A stretch of DNA of 64,000 nt, from positions 34,835 to 98,834 of the forward strand of contig JAJFFJ010000130.1 in the NCBI GenBank assembly GCA_021776685.1, read 5' to 3'. The position numbers and the translations under genes were made by a program. Positions 33,918 to 42,350 of this stretch are shown here, in pieces (the stretch's first letter is position 1; the number at the start of each line of letters is the position of its first letter). This DNA comes from Alphaproteobacteria bacterium (GTDB lineage Bacteria > Pseudomonadota > Alphaproteobacteria > Bin65). A model generated the notes under the pieces. That model was not told the origin of the DNA, ran no database searches, and worked only from the letters and a program-made list of their open reading frames with translations.

Positions 33918-35315
33918 GTGAAGGGGCGCATGCGGCGGCTTTGCGCATCATTGCTGACGACCGCAGCCCTGTTGTCGGGTTGCGCCCAAGGCTTCGATAT
34001 GCGCCGGGCCGATCAGGGTGTCGTGCGGCTGCAGCATCTTTTCGAGGCCGGCGGCAAGGACCTGATGGGCCTGCATGGCACGGCGGTCGTCATTTCCGAT
34101 GACGGCCATGTACTGACCAACCGTCACCTGGTTTTTATCAAAGATCGTCTGCCGAAAAACCTGAAATACAAGGGCCTGTTTGTACCGATGGGCAGCTGGA
34201 ACCGGCGCCTCCAGGTCAAGGTCGTCTGGTCGTCCAAGGCCCTGAACCTCGCCGTGCTCAAGGTGGATGGCCTGCGCCGTCGACCGATGGTGTTCTCGAC
34301 GGCAGCGGACACGGATCGCATTGGCGCCGGCAGCATAGTCTTTTCCGTCGGCTTCCCGGGCTCAGGGGACGGTGTCGGTGACAGTGCGTCGCTCGTCCCC
34401 GTAGTGACGGAGGGCAAGGTCAACAAGCTCACGGCAGGCCGGGGTGTTCAGGGTGGTGCTGAACGTCTGTTGGTGCAACACAGCGCCTTTCTTCAACGGG
34501 GCGCCTCGGGTGGACCGCTGCTCAATACCTGCAATCAGGTGGTCGGGATCAACATCGTTGAGCCAAGTGCGAAGGCGCAGGTCGCGTCCGGTCCAGGTGG
34601 CCCCTTTGTCGCTCCGGCCAGCGCCATAGCCGGAACGGCGTATTCGCCTCATGTGTCGTCTATTCTGGCTCAGCTGAAAACCGTCCCGGAGCTCAAGGAC
34701 ATCCCGATCAGGACGGCCGGCGGAAAATGCCTGCCGCCATCACCCCTGCCGCTGGAGATGTTTGTGGTGGTTGCTGCGCTCGGCGCAATTGCCCTGTTGT
34801 CGATGATTTTGGCCCTGGTGAGGCGACGCGGTACTGGAGAGCTCAGCAAGGTTGTTGGGACCTATTCCCAGTTGATTCGCCGGGGCGGCAGCGGCGGTGG
34901 TGTCGGCCCGGACGGACGCGCGCGGCTTGGGGCGCCTGTCGCTGCCGCGCCTGCCGAAAACGGCTGGCTGTTCACCGGCATGGACCAGGAAGGCAATCCG
35001 GTGCGCATCCTGTTTGGGCTCAACGAACTGTCCAGTGCAGGCAGCGGCGAGGATGGCGGCGTGGTCATCGGGCGCAGCCACGCGCTGGCGGTCAAGGTAG
35101 TCGACGACCAAAGCATCTCCCGCCGGCATGCGCGGGTGGTCCAGCAAGAAGATGGCATCACCATCGAGGACCTGAATTCCACCTATGGGACGAAGGTGAA
35201 TGGTGAGCCGGTCGAGACCTATACCGCCGTGCCGCTTTCGCCGGGGGACCGGGTATCGCTGGGCGACGTACATCTGGACGTGGCTGGTCCGGCAGGCGCC
35301 AAGGACGGCGATTGA
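33918..35315 (+). CDS. lipoprotein-type trypsin-fold protease with membrane helix and C-terminal FHA domain; Asp of triad replaced by Asn
   Basis: A 465-residue protein. The lipobox LLSGC (Cys22) ends the signal peptide. A trypsin-like domain follows (about 35-250) with His70 (LTNRHLV) and Ser197 (RGASGGPLLN). The usual catalytic Asp position reads ALNLAVLKV, Asn110, so activity may be weak or lost. A membrane helix lies at about 280-302. The cytoplasmic FHA domain (about 381-455) has VVIGRS, SISRRHARV and DLNSTYGTKVNG. Periplasmic protease and cytoplasmic phosphothreonine reader are thus joined through the membrane. The start is GTG with a GGGGTGA ribosome-binding site. It is a close relative of the next gene. 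Confidence 0.88.
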   Translation: MKGRMRRLCASLLTTAALLSGCAQGFDMRRADQGVVRLQHLFEAGGKDLMGLHGTAVVISDDGHVLTNRHLVFIKDRLPKNLKYKGLFVPMGSWNRRLQVKVVWSSKALNLAVLKVDGLRRRPMVFSTAADTDRIGAGSIVFSVGFPGSGDGVGDSASLVPVVTEGKVNKLTAGRGVQGGAERLLVQHSAFLQRGASGGPLLNTCNQVVGINIVEPSAKAQVASGPGGPFVAPASAIAGTAYSPHVSSILAQLKTVPELKDIPIRTAGGKCLPPSPLPLEMFVVVAALGAIALLSMILALVRRRGTGELSKVVGTYSQLIRRGGSGGGVGPDGRARLGAPVAAAPAENGWLFTGMDQEGNPVRILFGLNELSSAGSGEDGGVVIGRSHALAVKVVDDQSISRRHARVVQQEDGITIEDLNSTYGTKVNGEPVETYTAVPLSPGDRVSLGDVHLDVAGPAGAKDGD

Positions 35316-35451
35316 GCCCGGCGTTTGCCGGACAATGCCGGAATCCGCCCCGGAATCCGTCAGGCGGTGACCGAGCGGCGGTATTGCGCCGAAGCGCCGG
35401 GAAGACTAGGAAGATTCGTCTAAAGCTGCCGCGACCCGTGAGGACGCCGAA

Positions 35452-36870
35452 TTGATCCACCGTACTGCCGCCCTGATAGCAGTTGGCCTGGCGCTTGTTG
35501 CCTGTGACCAAAATGGTGGCGGCTTTAACGTGGGCGAGGTGGACCGGAGCGTCGTTCGTCCCATTGCGATCTGCATGCAGGAAGGCCGCATCCGCGGCAA
35601 CAGCACGGGAACGGGATTTGTCATCGCACCCGGTTATGTGGCGACCAATGACCATGTCGTGCGCCTGCCCGCCAACTGCACACGTCGTGTGGTGGTGCCC
35701 CAGGGAACATGGCAAAACCTGCTCAAGGCACGGGTGGTCTGGCAATCCCGGGAGCTGGACCTGGCGATCATTCATGTCCCCAAGCTGCAGCGGCCATCTG
35801 TGACCCTTTCCGCCCTCAGTTCGGCAAGTTCGCCGGGTAAGGGTGAACGAGTGGCGGCGATTGGGTTCCCCACGATCTCGGACAAGATGTTGCAGGCCAA
35901 GACTACGGGCAATCGCGCTCACCTGGTCTCCACATTCACCCAGGGTACGGTGAGCAAGGTGGTGGTGGGTACGGTGCCGAACACGGGCTCGATCGAACGG
36001 CCGATGATTCAGCACACCGCTTCGATCAACAAGGGCAACTCCGGCGGTCCCCTGTTCAACATGTGCAATGAAGTGGTGGGCGTGAATACCTATGGCGCGT
36101 TCATCCGCATCCAGGGCGAAAAGCGATTTGGCGGCACTCCGGTGCCGGGCGTTTACTACGCACCGCACATTTCCAACCTGATCAAGTCGCTACGTCAGGT
36201 GCCCGCACTGAAAGTGGTTCAATTCAATGTCAGCTCCACCCGTTGTCGCGAAAGCGATGGTGGTGTGCCGATCTACCTCTATGGCGGCGGCGGCGTGCTG
36301 GCCGTGCTGGTGTTGTTGTCTCTCCTCCTTGCCCTGCGCAAAGGCACCACGCGGGAGGTGGTGCGGGTCGTTGAATCCTACAGCGCATGGGTGCGCCGGA
36401 AAGGGGTCGATACCGGCACGCCCCGCAGCCCCAGCGTCCGCACAAGGCCTCAACCTGCCGTGGACATGCAGACCGAGCAAACCCGCGATCGCGCCGCACA
36501 GCGGGCCGGAACCCCTGCCGGTGTTGGCGGTCGTGGCGGATTTGTGCTGTCGGGTTTCGATGGCGCCGGGAATGCAGTTCGCCTGGAAGTCGCCCTGGAT
36601 GAAGTGGAAACGGCAAGTAAGGGGGCCGAGCGGGGAGTCATCATCGGCCGCAGCCAGAGCTTGTCGGACAAAATCCTCACCGACGGGTCGGTCTCCCGCC
36701 GTCATGCCCGCATCAGCATGACCGACGGCGTGTTGCTGGTGGAGGATTTGAACTCCTCCTATGGCACCGAGATCAATGGCCAGGCGCTGTCGGCATTTCA
36801 ACCAGCACCCCTTGCGATTGGCGCAAGTGTGAAGGTGGGAGAGGTTAAGTTGGACGTGACGGCAGCGTGA
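35452..36870 (+). CDS. lipoprotein-type trypsin-fold protease with membrane helix and C-terminal FHA domain, intact triad
   Basis: A 472-residue paralogue of the preceding gene with the same architecture. The lipobox is LVAC (Cys18). The triad is complete: His68 (TNDHVV), Asp103 (RELDLAII) and Ser197 (GNSGGPLFN). A membrane helix lies at about 273-295, and the FHA domain at about 395-465 has GVIIGRS, SVSRRHARI and DLNSSYGTEING. Extra cysteines (CMQEG, ANCT, TRC) may form disulfides. The predicted active pair member of the two. The start is TTG after GAGGACGCCGAA. It is followed by cckA after 86 bases; that gap has its own regulatory site. Confidence 0.88.
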   Translation: MIHRTAALIAVGLALVACDQNGGGFNVGEVDRSVVRPIAICMQEGRIRGNSTGTGFVIAPGYVATNDHVVRLPANCTRRVVVPQGTWQNLLKARVVWQSRELDLAIIHVPKLQRPSVTLSALSSASSPGKGERVAAIGFPTISDKMLQAKTTGNRAHLVSTFTQGTVSKVVVGTVPNTGSIERPMIQHTASINKGNSGGPLFNMCNEVVGVNTYGAFIRIQGEKRFGGTPVPGVYYAPHISNLIKSLRQVPALKVVQFNVSSTRCRESDGGVPIYLYGGGGVLAVLVLLSLLLALRKGTTREVVRVVESYSAWVRRKGVDTGTPRSPSVRTRPQPAVDMQTEQTRDRAAQRAGTPAGVGGRGGFVLSGFDGAGNAVRLEVALDEVETASKGAERGVIIGRSQSLSDKILTDGSVSRRHARISMTDGVLLVEDLNSSYGTEINGQALSAFQPAPLAIGASVKVGEVKLDVTAA

Positions 36871-36916
36871 ACGAACCGGAAAAAATCGCCGGATGACGGC
36901 GGATCTGCTTTCACGG

Positions 36917-36931
36917 TTAACGAAAAATTAG
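36917..36931 (+). promoter_or_regulatory. CtrA-box-like site upstream of cckA
   Basis: TTAA-CGAAAAA-TTAG, one mismatch from the CtrA consensus TTAA-N7-TTAA, about 25 bases upstream of the cckA start. This would let CtrA control its own kinase. The match is short and could be chance in an A+T-rich promoter. Confidence 0.5.
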
Positions 36932-36956
36932 CCTAGATTGGTAAACAACTGGGCGT

Positions 36957-39188
36957 ATGGCAGTGACCGACACAAGATTTAACGGACCAGGCCCCCAACT
37001 GATGCGCGCCCAGCTCGGCAGCGCAGGCGGCTTTGGTGTGTCCGCGCTCAGTACCCTTGGCATCCTGGCTTATGGTCTGGCAGGCTTGGCGCTCTATGCC
37101 CTCATGGTCATCAAGCTGCCGTTTTGGCTGTTGGCGTTGACCGGGGTCGCCCTCTTCCTGTTCCCGACCATTTTTCTGGTGATCCTGTTCAGGATTGCCA
37201 GCCGGCCTGACGCTGCGCCGCCGGCTCAGACCGAAATGTTCGACCTGCTGACAATGTCCTTTGACAGCGCCGGTGCGCCGCGGGCGCTGTTCAGCCCTCA
37301 GAACCAGCTGGTCTACGCCAATCAGGCCTTCGTTGACCTGGTGCAGTCGCGAACTGGCTCTCGGGCGTCGGCGTCGGAAGACATTCTGCGTGAAGGCGCC
37401 GCCGCGCTCGCCGATTTCCTGCGGCTGGCACAGGCTGCGCGGACAAGCGGTGCCCAACAGGAAGCCCTGGCTGACGCGGGAGAGGGTGACGGCCTGCCAG
37501 GCCGGATCGACGCGATCCCGATTCCTGGTGCAGAAGGCTTTGTCACCGTTCGGGTGGAATACGGCCTGCCTGCCGGAGATGCGCCGGTCGATGGCGGGGC
37601 TTTTGGGTCAGAGGCCGAGCAACGTGCGCTCAGGCTGTTCGAAAACGCGCCGGTAGGCATCGCCATGGTGGCGACGGACGGCACCTTGAATGTCTGCAAC
37701 CAGGCTTTCCAGGATATGATGGGCCAGAGCTTGAGCGACATGCGCGGAAGCAGCCTGATCCAACTGGTCCAGGAAGAAAGTCAGGAACAGCTTGGCCCGC
37801 GCATCGACGCGGTGCTGAACGGTGAACGGCCTGACACGCCCATCGACATTGTTCCGGCAGCGTCACCTGACAACGTGATTTCCGTCTTCGCGAACCGGGT
37901 TGGCACGGGCCCTGCCGATGGCACCATCGTGCTGCATTGCCTGGACAGCACGGCGCAGCGGAACCTGGAGATCCAGTTCGGCCAGTCACAGAAAATGCAG
38001 GCCGTGGGTCAGCTTGCCGGCGGCATTGCCCATGACTTCAACAATTTGCTGACGGCGATGATCGGCTTTTGCGATCTGCTCCTGTTGCGCCACCGGCCCG
38101 GCGAACAGAGCTTTGCCGATATCATGCAGATCAAGCAGAACGCGAACCGCGCCGCGGACCTGGTTCGCCAGCTACTCGCGTTCTCGCGCCAGCAAACGCT
38201 CAAGCCCAAAATGCTCAATATGACCGATGTGCTGAGCGACCTGTCCCACCTGCTGAAACGCCTGGTCGGCGCCAGCGTGGAACTGGATGTGATGCACGGC
38301 CGCGACCTTGGCACCGTGCACGCGGACCGGGGCCAGCTGGAGCAAGTGATTATCAATCTTGTGGTCAACGCCCGGGACGCCATGCCCGAGGGCGGTATGG
38401 TGGAGATTCGCACCCGCATCCTGCGCAACGGGGCGCCTGCCGCGATTGGCGCGGAGGTGCTGCCGGAAGGCGAGTGGACAGTCATCGACGTGGTTGACCG
38501 CGGCATGGGCATTGCCCACGAAAATCTGGACCGCATCTTCGAACCCTTCTTCTCGACGAAGGACGTTGGCAGTGGCACCGGCCTGGGTCTGTCCACGGTC
38601 TATGGCATCGTCAAGCAGTTCGACGGCTTCATTGCCGTTGACAGCAAGGTTGATGAAGGCACGACCTTCAGTGTTTTCCTGCCCCGGCACCAGGCGGAAG
38701 AGCAGGCGGCGGAAGCGGTGTCGGCGACGGCTGTCGAGGACCTGCCCCGCGATCTGACGGGCGCGGGCACCATCCTGCTGGTCGAAGACGAGGATCCGGT
38801 GCGCCTGTTCGGCTCGCGCGCATTGCGCAACAAGGGCTACACGGTTCTGGAAGCAGCGACGGGTCAGATTGCGCTCGATCTCCTGTCGGAGCGAGATGCA
38901 CCCGTCGATCTGATGATCACCGACATTATGATGCCCCAGATGGATGGCACTGCCCTGATCAAGCACGTGCGTGAGCGCTGGCCCGGCGTCGCCATCATCT
39001 GCATCTCGGGCTATGCGGAAGATACCTTCAGGCAGAAACTGAGCGACTCACGGGATGTGCATTTCCTGTCCAAGCCCTTCAGCCTGGATCAGCTTGCCGG
39101 CCTGGTGAAGGATGCCATGCACGATCGGCCGCCGCCGGTTATTCCCGATAGCCAAACAGCCAGCGTGTCTGCGCCGATACCACACTGA
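36957..39188 (+). CDS. cckA: cell-cycle hybrid histidine kinase CckA
   Basis: A 743-residue hybrid kinase. Two membrane helices (about 29-51 and 54-80) are followed by a PAS domain (about 223-335) and HisKA with His359 (GGIAHDFNNLLTAMIG). The ATPase domain (about 455-575) has NLVVNARDAMPEGG, DRGMGI and GTGLGLSTVYG. The receiver domain (about 604-735) has Asp656 (DLMITDIMMPQMDG). CckA feeds phosphate via ChpT to CtrA and CpdR and switches to phosphatase when c-di-GMP or DivL dictates. The order and lengths match the family. The last 50 bases overlap the end of a convergent gene. Confidence 0.94.
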   Translation: MAVTDTRFNGPGPQLMRAQLGSAGGFGVSALSTLGILAYGLAGLALYALMVIKLPFWLLALTGVALFLFPTIFLVILFRIASRPDAAPPAQTEMFDLLTMSFDSAGAPRALFSPQNQLVYANQAFVDLVQSRTGSRASASEDILREGAAALADFLRLAQAARTSGAQQEALADAGEGDGLPGRIDAIPIPGAEGFVTVRVEYGLPAGDAPVDGGAFGSEAEQRALRLFENAPVGIAMVATDGTLNVCNQAFQDMMGQSLSDMRGSSLIQLVQEESQEQLGPRIDAVLNGERPDTPIDIVPAASPDNVISVFANRVGTGPADGTIVLHCLDSTAQRNLEIQFGQSQKMQAVGQLAGGIAHDFNNLLTAMIGFCDLLLLRHRPGEQSFADIMQIKQNANRAADLVRQLLAFSRQQTLKPKMLNMTDVLSDLSHLLKRLVGASVELDVMHGRDLGTVHADRGQLEQVIINLVVNARDAMPEGGMVEIRTRILRNGAPAAIGAEVLPEGEWTVIDVVDRGMGIAHENLDRIFEPFFSTKDVGSGTGLGLSTVYGIVKQFDGFIAVDSKVDEGTTFSVFLPRHQAEEQAAEAVSATAVEDLPRDLTGAGTILLVEDEDPVRLFGSRALRNKGYTVLEAATGQIALDLLSERDAPVDLMITDIMMPQMDGTALIKHVRERWPGVAIICISGYAEDTFRQKLSDSRDVHFLSKPFSLDQLAGLVKDAMHDRPPPVIPDSQTASVSAPIPH

Positions 39189-39582
39189 TTTCGCAAAATG
39201 TGCCTGCGGCTACCTGAATTTCGTCGCCGGGAAACAACTCCATCCGCCGATTGTTGACGCGTGCTTCCAGGCCGCCCCGCATTGCCACCGCCACAAAGTC
39301 CGCATCCAGGAGATGCTCTTCGCGCACCACCGCGATGGGTGGCATCGACCTGGGGCGTGTCGGCGGCCGATAGGGCCCGAGAATTCCTGCCGACATCACC
39401 GTTTGTGCCGGCTGGCGTGCTGGCCGCGGCGCAACCCGCCGCTTGGGTTTCGAGTCGCCTTCGGCCAGATCCTCCAACTCACGCGCGACGGCGCAGCTGA
39501 AGCCCCTGCGGCCCCAGCTGAGCCCCACGTCCATCGGATTGACCGGCAGGCGAAAGCGGTTGCGGGTTACCAGTTCCAACAT
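39139..39582 (-). CDS. hypothetical protein, possible cupin-like C-terminus
   Basis: A 147-residue protein convergent with cckA and overlapping its last 50 bases. The C-terminal half (AVVREEHLLDADFVAVAMRG; LFPGDEIQVAAGTFCEISVV) looks like a small cupin/beta-barrel end with a final LFGYRE. The N-terminal half has Pro/Arg-rich text that looks disordered. No family is recognised. The ATG at 39582 is the first reasonable start; upstream codons overlap the coding start of the CoA-transferase region. The frame is plausible on codon use but could be spurious. Confidence 0.5.
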   Translation of the reverse strand: MLELVTRNRFRLPVNPMDVGLSWGRRGFSCAVARELEDLAEGDSKPKRRVAPRPARQPAQTVMSAGILGPYRPPTRPRSMPPIAVVREEHLLDADFVAVAMRGGLEARVNNRRMELFPGDEIQVAAGTFCEISVVSAQTRWLFGYRE

Positions 39583-39692
39583 CGGCGGGAACCTATCCCG
39601 GCGCGCCGGCAATTGGCAATCACGTCGAGTCACAATTGATACAGCACCCCTGCCGCCTTGCAGGGCCGCACGGGCGCGCTTAAACAGGCGGC

Positions 39693-40868
39693 ATGACGGA
39701 CTACACACCCTATGCCGGCATCATGGTGGCGGATCTGAGCCAGGGCCTGGCCGGACCCTATTGCGCTATGCAGCTGGCTGCCTATGGCGCGGAAGTGGTG
39801 AAGCTGGAGCCGCTCAACGGCGACTGGTCGCGGCCGCTTGGCACTACCGCAGAGGACCTGTCGGCCACCTTCGTCGCCGTCAACCAGGGAAAGCGCAGCC
39901 TCGCTGTCGACCTGGCGAGTGCCGAGGGCCAGGCCGTGGCGCTCAGGCTTGCCTTGGCCAGTGATGTGGTGATCGAGAGTTTCCGCCCGGGTGTCGCCGA
40001 CCAGCTTGGCTTTGGCTACGCGGCAGTGAAGGCGCAGCACCCGGACGTCATCTATGTGTCCATCAGCGGATATGGCCAGACCGGGCCGGCGCGGACCATG
40101 CCAGCCACCGACACCATCCTGCAGGGCCTGACCGGCATGGCGCACAACAATCGCGACGGGGCAGGGGTGCCGCACAAGGTCTATCTGACGCCCATCGATT
40201 ACGGCGCGGGCCAGTACGCTGCCCACGCCGTTGCGGCGGCCCTGGTGCAGCAGGGCCGCACCGGAGAAGGACGACATATAGATGTCTCGCTTCTGGCGAC
40301 CGCCTCCGCCCTCCAGGGCCTGCGCATGACGGAGGCCAGTCTGACCGCGGGCGACATTCCGGTGGAGCTGTTCACGCCCCTCGGGCTGTTCGAAGCCGCA
40401 GACGGCCATGTGGCGATCTCTACCGTGAAGGAACGGCACTTCCCGGACCTGTGCGGTCATCTCGGGTGCCCGGAGTTGGCGGAGGATCCCCGGTTCGCGG
40501 ACCACCCCCGGCGGCTGGCCAATCTCGACGCCCTGGTCGAGGCCCTGAACCGGCGATTCCGCACCCAGCCGAGGGCCCACTGGACCGAGGTGCTGACCAC
40601 GGGCGGCATGATGTGCGCGCCGGTGAATGACTATCAGCAGTTCCTGGATGGCGGCATGCTCACCGACGCAGGGGGCCTCACATGGGTCGATCAGGCACCG
40701 CTGGGCGCCATCCCCCTGCCGGCGATCCCAGGCGCCACCCGCACCCTCGGCAAAGCGCCCCGTCTGGGCGAACACAGCCTCGACGTGCTCGCCGAACTCG
40801 GGTTGTCCGAAGCGGAACGCGCCAGCCTCGCCGAATCCGGCCGTATCTTGATCACACCGGCTGGCTAG
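39693..40868 (+). CDS. CaiB/BaiF family CoA-transferase (class III)
   Basis: A 391-residue class III CoA-transferase. DLSQGLAGPYCAMQLAAYGA with KLEPLNGDW, the VNQGKRSLAVDL strand, and SISGYGQTGP are family hallmarks, and DVSLLATASALQGLR follows. The catalytic Asp is expected in the middle region; I did not align it with certainty. These enzymes move CoA between carboxylic acids such as formyl, oxalyl, carnitine or bile-acid derivatives. The substrate is not readable here. A short ribosome-binding site precedes ATG. The recA promoter begins right after its stop. Confidence 0.88.
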   Translation: MTDYTPYAGIMVADLSQGLAGPYCAMQLAAYGAEVVKLEPLNGDWSRPLGTTAEDLSATFVAVNQGKRSLAVDLASAEGQAVALRLALASDVVIESFRPGVADQLGFGYAAVKAQHPDVIYVSISGYGQTGPARTMPATDTILQGLTGMAHNNRDGAGVPHKVYLTPIDYGAGQYAAHAVAAALVQQGRTGEGRHIDVSLLATASALQGLRMTEASLTAGDIPVELFTPLGLFEAADGHVAISTVKERHFPDLCGHLGCPELAEDPRFADHPRRLANLDALVEALNRRFRTQPRAHWTEVLTTGGMMCAPVNDYQQFLDGGMLTDAGGLTWVDQAPLGAIPLPAIPGATRTLGKAPRLGEHSLDVLAELGLSEAERASLAESGRILITPAG

Positions 40869-40903
40869 CATTTTTGTTCGATAAATTGCGCGTCGGAAAA
40901 AGA

Positions 40904-40918
40904 GAACACTTGCAGAAC
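40904..40918 (+). promoter_or_regulatory. LexA/SOS box of recA (alphaproteobacterial type)
   Basis: GAAC-ACTTGCA-GAAC, i.e. GAAC-N7-GAAC, the reverse complement of the alphaproteobacterial consensus GTTC-N7-GTTC. It lies 105 bases before the recA start, with further GAAC text just downstream. It predicts LexA repression and DNA-damage induction of recA. Confidence 0.9.
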
Positions 40919-41022
40919 AAGAACAAAGGTGATACATCGGTGGGTAGTTTTTACAGCCTTCCACTCCTCGGGCGCCTGCTCGATTGCAAGGGCGGAGGGC
41001 CTATGAAATAAGGATGCTCCTC

Positions 41023-42138
<1,116 letters not shown>

Positions 42139-42350
42139 CAGGCGCCGTCCACGGGTGCGTGGGGGGTGCATGGGCTGAGCTGGTTTGGTTTCTGGTGTGA
42201 TTTCTGTTGTGGTATTTCGGGGTCTGCGCGGCGACGCGCCGTGTAGACACCCCCGGACCGCTGCGCTAAAGCAGCGCCAACAAACCTGAACCCTGCCCGC
42301 AGCCAGCGTTCCGCGCGAGGCGGCGGCTGCGCTGAGCCTGATGTCCGCCC

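Noticed and set aside
26903..36870. Type VI secretion locus
   Set aside because: Kinase, PP2C and FHA genes suggest it, but no TssA-M, Hcp, VgrG or ClpV genes are present.
39630..40964. 444-codon minus-strand frame over the CoA-transferase gene
   Set aside because: Antisense to a clear class III CoA-transferase; no motif.
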